From Anaerolineales bacterium (lineage in GTDB: Bacteria > Chloroflexota > Anaerolineae > Anaerolineales > Villigracilaceae), in assembly GCA_016789025.1 (NCBI GenBank), contig JAEURC010000006.1:1-64000 (forward strand): a stretch of DNA of 64,000 nucleotides, given 5' to 3'. Of this stretch, positions 32,835 through 41,195 are shown piece after piece (position 1 is the first letter of the stretch; each line of letters begins with the position of its first letter). Under the pieces are notes generated by a model. The model was not told where the DNA came from. It did no database searches and saw only the letters and a program-made list of their open reading frames with translations. Both the position numbers and the translations under genes were made by a program.

Positions 32835-34124
32835 ATGAGCAATCAAAGTCAACCACCGCGGGCTGTTACCAAGAAACATGTTGCCCGCCTTGAACGCGAC
32901 CGCCAGCAAGCCCGCCTGGCGCGTTGGATTGCTGTGGGCGGCATTGTGCTGGTAGCGACGATCATCGGGTATGGGTACTTGAACCTGAATTACCTGCAAT
33001 TGAACGATCCGGTTATGACGATCAACGGGCAGGAAATCACCACGAAAGAATTTCAAGAACGCGTGCAGGTGCAACGGCTAATCCTCTTGAACGAATATCA
33101 AAACCTGCAATTTCAACAGAACTTTGGTTTGGATACCACGCAACAGATGCAATCGGTTGCCTTCACATTACAGAACCCGACACTCCTGGGTCAGCAAACT
33201 TTGGACAACCTAAAGACGGAGATACTCGTGCGGCAGGAAGCCGAGAAGATGGGCATCGTTGTGACAAAGGATGAAGTGGACGCCGCGATTCAAGCGGCGT
33301 ATGGGTTTTTCCCCAACGGGACTAAGACACCCACAGTCACGCCGACCGCGGTTGACTTCCCAACTCTCTCCCCCCAGCAGTTGACGATGTACCCATCCAC
33401 GTTTACGCCCTCGCCCGCACCCACATCCACTGTCGCCCCGACGGGAACGCCGGATCCAGGCACCACTGCGACTGTCACTTCCACCTCGGCGCCGGCAACC
33501 CCCACGTTCGTTCCATTGCCCGCTACCGCAACCGCCACGCCCTACACCCTCGAAGGCTATAACCAGCAATATGCCACAGCCATAGCGAACTTCAAAGACA
33601 ACAGCGGTTTCAGCGAAGAAACTTTACGCGCCGTGTACGAATATGGTTTGATCCGCGACAAGGTGTTTGAAAAAATAACTGCCGATGTTCCGCGCACACA
33701 AGAACAAGTCTGGGCGCGTCATATCCTTGTCGATAACCTTGTGGGTGTCAGTAACGCGCAAGCCTATTTCGATCTGGGGTACGATTTCGCCGATGTTGCC
33801 CGTAAAGTTTCGAAGGATACCGGCTCCGCTGTCAACGGCGGCGACCTGGGATGGTTTGGCAGGGGAATGATGGTGTCCGAGTTCGAGAACGCCGCCTTCA
33901 GTCAGGAGATCGGCGCGATTGGAGAACCGGTGAAAAGCCAATTTGGTTATCACATCATCCAGGTGCTAGGTCGCGCCAATATTCCGCTTAATGCAAGCCA
34001 ATATCGCCAGGCGCAGGATACCGCGTTCACCGAATGGCTGGCAAAGGTTGAGGAAGAATCCAAGATCGAAACCCTCGATTGGCAGGAGCGTGTTCCGCCC
34101 GCGCCGGCTGGGTTCGGCCAATAG
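32835..34124 (+). CDS. SurA/PrsA-like peptidyl-prolyl isomerase, membrane-anchored
   Basis: 429 residues. An N-terminal membrane helix (about 30-55) follows a basic cytoplasmic segment. A SurA_N-like helical region begins at INGQEITTKEFQERV. A proline/threonine/serine-rich insertion of about 85 residues (about 155-240) splits the chaperone region. A PpiC rotamase domain covers about 290-385 (VWARHILVDN, GGDLGWFGRGMM, SQFGYHIIQVL). It would fold exported proteins on the outer face. It follows rpsR by six bases, so it may be co-transcribed, and ends in a strong terminator. Confidence 0.88.
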   Translation: MSNQSQPPRAVTKKHVARLERDRQQARLARWIAVGGIVLVATIIGYGYLNLNYLQLNDPVMTINGQEITTKEFQERVQVQRLILLNEYQNLQFQQNFGLDTTQQMQSVAFTLQNPTLLGQQTLDNLKTEILVRQEAEKMGIVVTKDEVDAAIQAAYGFFPNGTKTPTVTPTAVDFPTLSPQQLTMYPSTFTPSPAPTSTVAPTGTPDPGTTATVTSTSAPATPTFVPLPATATATPYTLEGYNQQYATAIANFKDNSGFSEETLRAVYEYGLIRDKVFEKITADVPRTQEQVWARHILVDNLVGVSNAQAYFDLGYDFADVARKVSKDTGSAVNGGDLGWFGRGMMVSEFENAAFSQEIGAIGEPVKSQFGYHIIQVLGRANIPLNASQYRQAQDTAFTEWLAKVEEESKIETLDWQERVPPAPAGFGQ

Positions 34125-34143
34125 TCTTCTTGCTCAGAATCAA

Positions 34144-34181
34144 ATCGCCCTGTTCAACCACGAACAGGGCGATGTTTTTTT
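34144..34181 (+). terminator. Strong intrinsic terminator after the PPIase gene
   Basis: A 12-bp perfect stem, ATCGCCCTGTTC (34144-34155) with GAACAGGGCGAT (34162-34173), followed by GTTTTTTTA. Confidence 0.95.
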
Positions 34182-34190
34182 AAGTTCGGC

Positions 34191-37100
34191 TTAGCCGCGC
34201 TTCAACATATCTTCCGTTACCTGATCCAACCGCAAGCTGATCATCTGGCTTGCCGAATCGCGCCCCATCGTAATGCCATAGATCACATCTGCCGCCTGCA
34301 CGGTGTTGCGGTTATGCGTGATGACAATGAACTGCGTTTCCTTGCTCAATTCCTGCAACAGATCGCGGAACCGCCCGACGTTCGCCTCATCGAGCATTGC
34401 GTCCACCTCGTCCATCACGCAGACCGGCGTAGGCGATACTTTGAGCAGCGCAAACACCAGCGCGACAGCCGTCAAACTTCGTTCGCCGCCTGAGAGCAAC
34501 GCCAATCCCTGCTCGCGCCGACCGGGCAAACGCGCTTCAATTTCAATTCCTGTTTCAACCAAATTATCGGGATCGGTTAAAGCCAGTCGCGCCGACCCGC
34601 CTCCAAACAACCTCGTAAACATCGCGCGGAACTGTTTATCCACCAAATCGAACGTCTTCGAGAACGATTGCTTTGTCAACTCATCGAGTTCAGCCATCAC
34701 CTGGCGCAAGTCCGCTTCGGCTTTGCGTAAATCGTCCACTTGCGTCTTCATAAACGAATACCGTTCAGACTCCGCGTCGAACTCCTGTTTCGCTTCGGGA
34801 TTCACCGGCCCCAACCGGCGCACGCGCGAACGGTTCTGGGTTAACTGCGTCTCCAGATCGGGCGAGATCTCTGTCACCACCGGCAATTCCTCCACCATGC
34901 CCTCCAGCGGCAACGGCACAGGTCCCGAAACCTCCTCGGCATATTCGAACATCACCAGTCCGAAATCGTCCGAGATTTTCTGGCGCAAATTATCGAGCGC
35001 CTCTTCTTTTCGCAAATGTTCCAACTGCGCTTGCCCCGCCAGTCGTTCGGTAGTCGCCAAAGACCTTTGCGCGTTCGCCTCAGCGTCTTGTAAACGCGCC
35101 TCTTCCTGCTCGGCGGTTTCCAACACCTTCTCGGAAGGGTCGATCTTCACGCGCAAATCCTCGATTTGTTTTTGCAGTTCGCTTTCCCGTTCGCGGAACG
35201 AAGTTTTTGAATTTTCCAACTCGCTCAACGAAGATTCAACATCATGCGCCCTCGCTGAGATTTCAGCGCGGCGCGCATCGAACCGCTCCGCCTCGTTCGA
35301 ACGTTCCTCTTTCCTTGCGCGCGCGTCTTCCAACGCGCGTTCCACAACCGCAACGCGCGTGCCCCAATACGCCGCCTTCGATTGCGTCTCCGCCAGGTCG
35401 GTTTCGGTCAATTGCGCGGCGAGCAATTTCACTTCCTCTTGCGCGCTGATAGATTGCGCCTCGATTTCGGATAACGTTTTCACGAGATTATTCTTGGCGG
35501 AAGTCGCCTCGCCGGCGTCCGCTTCAAGTTGACTTTGCTGCCCCTTCTGCCATTCGAACTGACGACGAGCCGCTTCAGACTCCAACCCAGCCTGATTCTC
35601 CAGCGTCTGCGTTTCTTCCAGCCTGAACCGCGACTCGCGCGCCTCGCCCTCGGCTTGACTCACGCCCCGCGCGGCATCCTCGACCTGAGCGGAAAGCAAA
35701 TCGACCTCGCCGTTCAACGATTCGATCTGCGCGCCGAGCGCGGCTAGGGCTTCGGTCAACTCTCGCTTTTGGCGAGGCCGGCTGAGAGCGGAGGACGAAG
35801 CGGTCTTCCCGGCGACGATCAGCCCATCGCCCCGGAAGACCTCCCCTTGTAACGTCACCACGCGCGCGTGAGTCGGCAGATCGCGGATGATGCGTCTTGC
35901 CGACGAACGATCGCGAGCGACCAGGGTATGACCAAGCATCACGCGCACCGCCGCCTGCAACTCTGCGCTGGCGTTGACAAGTTCAGATGCGACGCCAATG
36001 CAATCGTCATCGCTGGGCTTCGATAGTATCTCGCGCGAAAGATGTTCGACGGGGAGGAGAGCGGCGCGTCCTGCTTCGTCTGCTTCGAGCAGTCGCAGGG
36101 CGTCTTCGATCTCATCGGCATCCAGCAAAATAGCGTCGAGCGTATCGCCGAGCGCGGCGGAGATCGCGGTTTCGAGTTCCGCCGGCACATCAAGCAACGC
36201 GCTCAACGCGCCGCGCGCGCGTTTGAGTTTGAACTGCCGCGCCGCATCGAGCAAAAAGCGAGCGCCTTCGGCATAGCCAGCCAGCGATTGCTCGGCTTGC
36301 TCCAACACCTCGATCTGCGTTTTGGCGCGCGTGTGTTCGGCAAGGCGGTTTGCGCGTTCGTCGTTTTTCGCGCGTCGCGCGCCTTCCAGCGAATCCGCTT
36401 TCAATTTTCCGCTTTCCACTTTCTCTTGCGCTTCCTTCAACACCGCTTCGGCTTCTTCTCTTTTCTTCCGCGCTTCGGCAAATATGTCGCTGGCTGTCCT
36501 TGCATCCGTTTCAGCGGATAACGCGTCCCTGCCTGTTTCCTCCAGCCGGGTTTGCAGCGTTTCGACGCGCAAGGTTAATTCATCGAACCTTGCCTGCGAT
36601 TCAGCGCGCTGGGTTGTCCATTTTTCGATTTGAATGCGGGCAGATTGGATTTTTTCCTCGAGCGTGGCGCGGTCCAGTTGGCGGGTTTGTAATTTTTGTT
36701 GCGCCTCGCCGAGTTGTTGTTGCGCCTCGTTGTATTCGGCTTGCAGGCGCTCGAACTCGCGCCCGGTTTCTTCAATGCGCGCGCGCGCGATCTTTTCTTC
36801 ATCGCCGGCGCGTTCTTTTTCGGTGAGCATGGAGGTCTGCGACGCGAGCAGCGACCGCCTGCGTTCTTCGAGCACGGCGAGTTCACGGCTCGCTGCCTCG
36901 CGCTGGCTGTGTAATTCGGCGGAGGCGCGATGCCACGCGTTCAACTCCGCCCGCAAACCGACGAACTTTTCACGGAATGCGTTGTACTCCGTTTGCGCCT
37001 GCTGATGAGCCTCGCGCTCTTCTACCACGCGCGCATCCTGCGCTTTGACCGCTTCTTTTGCGGTGGTCAATTCCTGCTGGGCGCGATGCCAATGATAGCC

Positions 37101-37796
37101 ATACCATTCGCGCAGAATAATTTTCAGGTCTGCCTGCGCGCGTGAAAATTCGATGGCGCGTTTTGCCTGTCGTTCGAGGCTCCGCAAGCGCGGCTCCAAC
37201 TCAGACATGATATCGAGAACGCGTTCGAGATTGCGTTCCGTGTTGTCGAGTCGTTTCATGGCGTCTTCGCGGCGGACGCGATACAAGCCGACCCCGGCGG
37301 CTTCCTCGAACAGGCGGCGACGTTCATCGGCTTTCAGCGCCAATGATGCGTCCACGAGTCCCTGCCCCAAAATTGTGTACGTGCGCTCCGATAGCCCGGA
37401 GGCGGCGAGAATTTCATTCAAATCGCGCAGGCGCACTTGTTGATTGTTTAACAAGTAATCGTTATGACCGTCGCGGTAGGCGCGGCGGGTCATGCCGACT
37501 TCGGTGAAGTCGAGCGGAAGCCAGTTTGCGGTATTATCGAATAAGATATGGGCAGATGCCATGCCGGCGCGGGCGCGATGTTCCGAACCGTTGAAGATCA
37601 TGTCTTCGGTCTTTTTGCCGCGTAACAGCGCATATGATTGTTCGCCCAATACCCAGCGGAGCGCGTCTGCGATGTTCGATTTGCCCGAGCCATTCGGGCC
37701 GACGATGGCGGTGATCCCGCTCGCGAATTCGAAGGTGGTCTTCGAAGCGAATGTTTTGTATCCTTGCAATTCGAGTGATTTGAGTCTAAGAGGCAT
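34191..37796 (-). CDS. smc: Chromosome segregation protein SMC
   Basis: 1201 residues. Walker A GPNGSGKS at 33-40, a long coiled coil, a hinge near 520-660 (GYAEGARFLLDAARQ to VVTLQGEVFRGDGLIVAG), a second coiled coil, and the C-terminal head with signature LLSGGERSLTAVAL and Walker B VCVMDEVDAMLDE. It forms a ring that compacts and separates chromosomes with ScpA/B. rnc lies upstream on the same strand, a common pairing. The family call is certain; minor start ambiguity only. Confidence 0.97.
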   Translation of the reverse strand: MPLRLKSLELQGYKTFASKTTFEFASGITAIVGPNGSGKSNIADALRWVLGEQSYALLRGKKTEDMIFNGSEHRARAGMASAHILFDNTANWLPLDFTEVGMTRRAYRDGHNDYLLNNQQVRLRDLNEILAASGLSERTYTILGQGLVDASLALKADERRRLFEEAAGVGLYRVRREDAMKRLDNTERNLERVLDIMSELEPRLRSLERQAKRAIEFSRAQADLKIILREWYGYHWHRAQQELTTAKEAVKAQDARVVEEREAHQQAQTEYNAFREKFVGLRAELNAWHRASAELHSQREAASRELAVLEERRRSLLASQTSMLTEKERAGDEEKIARARIEETGREFERLQAEYNEAQQQLGEAQQKLQTRQLDRATLEEKIQSARIQIEKWTTQRAESQARFDELTLRVETLQTRLEETGRDALSAETDARTASDIFAEARKKREEAEAVLKEAQEKVESGKLKADSLEGARRAKNDERANRLAEHTRAKTQIEVLEQAEQSLAGYAEGARFLLDAARQFKLKRARGALSALLDVPAELETAISAALGDTLDAILLDADEIEDALRLLEADEAGRAALLPVEHLSREILSKPSDDDCIGVASELVNASAELQAAVRVMLGHTLVARDRSSARRIIRDLPTHARVVTLQGEVFRGDGLIVAGKTASSSALSRPRQKRELTEALAALGAQIESLNGEVDLLSAQVEDAARGVSQAEGEARESRFRLEETQTLENQAGLESEAARRQFEWQKGQQSQLEADAGEATSAKNNLVKTLSEIEAQSISAQEEVKLLAAQLTETDLAETQSKAAYWGTRVAVVERALEDARARKEERSNEAERFDARRAEISARAHDVESSLSELENSKTSFRERESELQKQIEDLRVKIDPSEKVLETAEQEEARLQDAEANAQRSLATTERLAGQAQLEHLRKEEALDNLRQKISDDFGLVMFEYAEEVSGPVPLPLEGMVEELPVVTEISPDLETQLTQNRSRVRRLGPVNPEAKQEFDAESERYSFMKTQVDDLRKAEADLRQVMAELDELTKQSFSKTFDLVDKQFRAMFTRLFGGGSARLALTDPDNLVETGIEIEARLPGRREQGLALLSGGERSLTAVALVFALLKVSPTPVCVMDEVDAMLDEANVGRFRDLLQELSKETQFIVITHNRNTVQAADVIYGITMGRDSASQMISLRLDQVTEDMLKRG

Positions 37797-37833
37797 GTGG
37801 TGATTTATGATCCTTCGATACGCCCTGTCGGGC

Positions 37834-37925
37834 AGTCAAGACAAGTTTGCGATTTTGGATTTACGATTTTAGATTTACGATTTCAGATTGGGGTAACAAA
37901 GTACGTGTTAGCCTGTCTGCCTGTT
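37834..37925. repeat. Phrase repeat in the smc/rnc spacer
   Basis: Tandem variants of GATTTACGATTTTAGATTT followed by TGCCTGTTTCCTTGC words. Nothing else is seen between the two genes. Confidence 0.5.
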
Positions 37926-37933
37926 TCCTTGCT

Positions 37934-38650
37934 TCACTCGATCTCAAGATTCTTCAACGCATTTTGCGCGGCGGCGTGTTCGGCGGTGTGTTTGCTGGTG
38001 CCGCTCCCTCGCCCGGCAACCTGCCCACCGACTTCCACTTCCACTTCGAACTCTTTGGCGTGGTCGGGTCCGGTGGTCGAGATTGTCCGATAACGGGGCG
38101 AGTGCAATTTTTGAGCCTGCGCCCATTCTTGCAATATGCTTTTTGCGTCATGGATTTTTGACAAGACAGACTCTCTCGCATTTTCCAAAAGCGGATTGAC
38201 AAACGCTTCCACCGCCCCCAAGCCTGAATCCAAGTAGACGGCGCCGACCACCGCCTCGAACAACGACCCGAGCAACGCGTCGCGCGAGTGACCGCCGGAG
38301 AGGAATTCGCCGCGTCCCAGCCGAAGCGCAGGACCGAGGTTCAACATCCGCGCGAATTTTGCCAACTGGTCATTGCGCACGATCGCGGAGCGGATTTTGG
38401 TCAACTCGCCTTCGGGCATTTCCGGGAAACGGTGATACGCCCAGGCTCCAACGATGAAGTCGAGCACGGCGTCGCCAAGGAATTCCAATCGTTCGTTATC
38501 CTCCGACGAGTTTTGATTCTCGTTGACATACGAACGATGGGTGAGGGCGCGTGTAAGCAGGGATAAATTTGAAAAGGGCAGACCCAGCCTCAGGCTGAGG
38601 TCCGAAGCGGATTCAAAATCCCGCGATTCGGGTTTTGAGCTCACAGTCAT
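37934..38650 (-). CDS. rnc: Ribonuclease III
   Basis: 238 residues from the ATG at 38650; a GTG at 38644 or a TTG at 38674 is also possible because ribosome binding sites here are poorly spaced. The catalytic signature NERLEFLGDAVLDF lies near residue 55. The second acidic pair is in DALLGSLFEAVVGAVYLD. A C-terminal double-stranded RNA-binding domain contains KHTAEHAAAQNALKNLE. It processes rRNA precursors and structured RNAs. It is followed by smc. Confidence 0.95.
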   Translation of the reverse strand: MTVSSKPESRDFESASDLSLRLGLPFSNLSLLTRALTHRSYVNENQNSSEDNERLEFLGDAVLDFIVGAWAYHRFPEMPEGELTKIRSAIVRNDQLAKFARMLNLGPALRLGRGEFLSGGHSRDALLGSLFEAVVGAVYLDSGLGAVEAFVNPLLENARESVLSKIHDAKSILQEWAQAQKLHSPRYRTISTTGPDHAKEFEVEVEVGGQVAGRGSGTSKHTAEHAAAQNALKNLEIE

Positions 38651-38764
38651 CTCCCTGGAACTCAGGGGGAGCAAACCTCCTCTCCCGGTGGGAGAGGAAC
38701 GAGGCGGGGAATTTGCGCTCCATCAGTTCCAATATTGAATTAGCGGGCTGAATTTTATCCCGGA

Positions 38765-39784
38765 TTGTCCGGGCTGGCTATGAGGCAGTCATATTTTAAG
38801 ATACAATGCCGCAGATCTCGTGGAGTATATACCTTGACAAACGTTAGCGAAGAGACCAGATTTTTACACGCCATCGAAATGGGGTTGGGCGCCATGCAAT
38901 GGGGAGACCGCGCGGTCTGGCAATATGGGCATGGCTACGGCGTTGAGGATGTGCGGCAGGCATTCGATGTGTCGATTGATGAGGGTATCCGCTTTGTGGA
39001 TACGGCGGAGTTGTATGGTAACGGGCTTTCCGAGCGGTTGCTTGGGCGTTTTATCAAAGAGACCGATCAGCCTGTCTTGATCGCCACAAAATTTTTTCCC
39101 TGGCCCTGGCGATTTACAAAAAACGCGCTCCCTCGCGCGCTGAAAGGGAGCCTTGCCCGTCTTGGCGTCGAAAGAGTCGATTTGTATCAGATCCACTGGC
39201 CAAGCCTGACGATGAGCACCGATCTTTTGATGGATGGCTTGGCGGAGTGTGTCAAAAGCGGAATGACCCGCGCGGTTGGCGCGTCAAATTTTGGTCATGC
39301 CCGTATGGTGGCGGCGTATTCCGCTTTGGCGCGAAATGGTATTCAATTGGCTTCGAATCAAGTGCACTATAGTCTGTTGAACCGTACCATAGAAAAACGC
39401 GGGGTGTTGGCGCGTTGCAAAGAATTGGGTGTACGCCTGATTGCATACTGTCCGCTTGAACGCGGACTATTGGCTGGGAAGTACACTGCTGAGAATATGC
39501 CAAGTGGCTCTCGAGCGCGGAGGTATAAGGAACTCATCCCCAAAATCCAACCATTATTGAAATTGATGACTGAGATCGGTCAAGATCACGGCGGTAAATC
39601 CTGCTCGCAAGTGGCGCTGAACTGGGTGATCTGTAAAGGCGCAATGCCCATCCCCGGCGCGAAGAGCTCCGCGCAAGCCCAGCAGAATGCCGGAGCCCTT
39701 GGGTGGCGATTGACCGACGAACAAGTCGCCCGCCTCGATTTTGCCAGCCATGCCATCATGGAACCAACAATGACCGCGCATTAA
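38765..39784 (+). CDS. Aldo/keto reductase
   Basis: Up to 339 residues. The start is uncertain: 38765 is TTG, and ATG 38780 gives MRQSYFKIQC. The TIM-barrel AKR tetrad is visible: D in FVDTAELYGNG with the following Y, K in IATKFFPWP and H in YQIHWP. The C-terminal NADP segment is IPGAKSSAQAQQNAGAL. It reduces or oxidises an unknown carbonyl compound. The last codons (MTAH) and stop are embedded in the terminator palindrome. Confidence 0.9.
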   Translation: MSGLAMRQSYFKIQCRRSRGVYTLTNVSEETRFLHAIEMGLGAMQWGDRAVWQYGHGYGVEDVRQAFDVSIDEGIRFVDTAELYGNGLSERLLGRFIKETDQPVLIATKFFPWPWRFTKNALPRALKGSLARLGVERVDLYQIHWPSLTMSTDLLMDGLAECVKSGMTRAVGASNFGHARMVAAYSALARNGIQLASNQVHYSLLNRTIEKRGVLARCKELGVRLIAYCPLERGLLAGKYTAENMPSGSRARRYKELIPKIQPLLKLMTEIGQDHGGKSCSQVALNWVICKGAMPIPGAKSSAQAQQNAGALGWRLTDEQVARLDFASHAIMEPTMTAH

Positions 39785-39802
39785 TGCGCGGTCATTGTTT
39801 TT
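39767..39802 (+). terminator. Terminator overlapping the AKR stop codon
   Basis: ACAATGACCGCGCATT (39767-39782) is followed directly by its exact inverted copy to 39798, then TTTTT. The TAA stop (39782-39784) is at the centre. Confidence 0.85.
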
Positions 39803-39832
39803 AAACTTATTTTATGGTTTGCGAACGGGATG

Positions 39833-40213
39833 CTACTTCATGCGGGGTTGCAAGAACAGCACGAACACATAACCAAGCCCGAAGGCGAACTCGATCACGA
39901 CCACGATCCAGCCGAAATTGCGGATGATGCCATCGGCGGCTACGCCTATGATGGTGACGATCAACGCGAGCACGGTAGCGCCGAGCATGGCGAAGCCGAG
40001 ATTGCGTTGCACGCTTTCATCCGAAGCGTCCTTGGCGAACCAGAGCGCCAAGCCGAGCGCGATCAATGCCGCGCCGAGGAACCTCGCCATGTGCAACTCA
40101 GGGACGCGGGTCTCCGTTCCGAACTGGGTCAGGGTTGCTTCAGGCACGAGCATCAATCCGGCGCCCAACACAACCACCACGAGCGCGTTCAAAATAAACA
40201 AAACTTTTCCCAT
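39833..40213 (-). CDS. Four-helix membrane protein of unknown function
   Basis: 126 residues with four hydrophobic helices. Conserved-looking loop residues are in PEATLTQFGTETRVPELHMARFLG, then helices to the end RMK. It resembles DUF4345-type small membrane proteins; the assignment is tentative and no function is known. Confidence 0.65.
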   Translation of the reverse strand: MGKVLFILNALVVVVLGAGLMLVPEATLTQFGTETRVPELHMARFLGAALIALGLALWFAKDASDESVQRNLGFAMLGATVLALIVTIIGVAADGIIRNFGWIVVVIEFAFGLGYVFVLFLQPRMK

Positions 40214-40496
40214 ATTTCTCTCCTTTGATATGTAGAATGTTTAGCGAGCAAAATTACTATACAACACCTTGCATCTAATGGGAAGAAGAATCAAGGCGAT
40301 TCACCTTACATCATCCTTACATTAGACTCATCCATTGGGGTTTCTGCCGATTTGACCGCTTCGCGTCTTTCTCCCCCGAGGCTTGATTTTTCCTTCGGAG
40401 GCATTGTCGCGCCTGTAGTACCATTGGCAAGCCAGTTTCCCAATGTGTAAAGTACAATGAGGCACATTGCACTAAAATGATTATCAAAGGAATAGC
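40214..40496. other. Intergenic region without a recognisable gene
   Basis: AT-richer spacer. CCTTCGGAGG and similar words occur near 40390-40400; I see no promoter or gene of note. Confidence 0.5.
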
Positions 40497-40916
40497 ATGG
40501 TTGAAATAATGGCAATCTTTTCATTCCTGATCGGTATCGGCGGCGCGATCTGCGCGACAGTTGTGCCTATCGTCGTATTGGTCGCTTTCGGGTATTTCAT
40601 GTACCGCCGAAGTAAACTGCGCGACGCGGCGAAGCAATCTGCGCAGGATTGGTCCAGCACGATGGGAGTCGTGATCACCTCCACGATACGGGTCAGCCGA
40701 ACAGCCAACAGCCGTTCCGAAATTCCTGTCGTTGCCTATCAATATCAAGTGGATGGCAAGCCTTACACTGGACAAGTCATCAAAGCGGGCGAACAATATT
40801 TCAGCGTGAGGCTTTACGGCGACGCGCAAAAGACGATTGCCCGCTACCCTGTCGGCGCGCAAGTGATGGTGTATTACAACCCAGAGAATCCGCAGGAATC
40901 CGCGCTGGAGCGTTAA
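40497..40916 (+). CDS. DUF3592 membrane protein
   Basis: 139 residues. One N-terminal membrane helix pair (about 5-38) is followed by a beta-rich domain with the DUF3592 pattern: TTRVSRTANSRSEIPVVAYQYQV-like strand set, YTGQVI, VGAQVMVYYNPENPQES. Function unknown. AAGGA precedes the ATG. It ends just before the aspS leader promoter. Confidence 0.8.
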   Translation: MVEIMAIFSFLIGIGGAICATVVPIVVLVAFGYFMYRRSKLRDAAKQSAQDWSSTMGVVITSTIRVSRTANSRSEIPVVAYQYQVDGKPYTGQVIKAGEQYFSVRLYGDAQKTIARYPVGAQVMVYYNPENPQESALER

Positions 40917-40921
40917 GTCTG

Positions 40922-40930
40922 TGCTATAAT
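40922..40930 (+). promoter_or_regulatory. Extended -10 promoter of the aspS leader
   Basis: TGCTATAAT with a perfect TATAAT (40925-40930). Predicted start about 40937, three bases before the leader ATG. No convincing -35. The 10-mer TGCTATAATG recurs upstream of asnS. Confidence 0.7.
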
Positions 40931-40939
40931 GCGGCAACC

Positions 40940-41023
40940 ATGAAATATCCGTTTTACGTCGCCAACGACAACGATAATAATGACAATGACGATCTGCTGT
41001 ATCGTTGGGCGAAGCCTTGCTAG
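40940..41023 (+). CDS. Asn/Asp-rich attenuator leader peptide of the aspS operon
   Basis: 27 residues, MKYPFYVA then NDNDNNDNDD then LLYRWAKPC. Ten consecutive codons (40964-40993) are Asn or Asp, five of each. The codons CGT-TGG-GCG-A (41003-41012) form the left arm of an antiterminator. The gene is too short for a stable protein and lies in the leader of the aspartyl-tRNA synthetase gene, so it should act as a ribosome-position sensor for charged tRNA-Asn and tRNA-Asp. The start may be leaderless, since the ATG is about three bases from the predicted transcription start. Confidence 0.82.
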   Translation: MKYPFYVANDNDNNDNDDLLYRWAKPC

Positions 41024-41058
41024 TTGACGGATAGAAAAGTCGAACCAATCGCCCAACG
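41003..41058 (+). promoter_or_regulatory. Antiterminator helix of the aspS attenuator
   Basis: CGTTGGGCGA (41003-41012) pairs perfectly over 10 bp with TCGCCCAACG (41049-41058). This uses bases of the terminator's left arm, so the two structures exclude each other. Confidence 0.8.
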
Positions 41059-41084
41059 CATCAGCGAAGGGCGATTTATTTTAT
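41047..41084 (+). terminator. Attenuator terminator upstream of aspS
   Basis: AATCGCCC (41047-41054) pairs with GGGCGATT (41069-41076), inner CGC/GCG, loop ATCA, followed by TATTTTAT. It forms when the leader is translated to its stop. Confidence 0.8.
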
Positions 41085-41089
41085 CTACG

Positions 41090-41175
41090 AACTTAACCAC
41101 AAAGGTGGATCGAGCGCTCGGGACGAAGACTCTCCAAAGATTTTCTTCGTGTCCCTTCGTGACCTTAGTGGTAAA
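41090..41175. repeat. AACCACAAAGG...CCTTAGTGGT inverted repeat
   Basis: Imperfect inverted repeat between the attenuator and the aspS ribosome binding site; resembles other intergenic repeats of the window. Confidence 0.5.
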
Positions 41176-41195
41176 AAAGAATTTGGAGGCGTATT

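Noticed and set aside
34303..35532. 409-codon frame opposite smc
   Set aside because: Serine-rich shadow of the SMC coiled coil.
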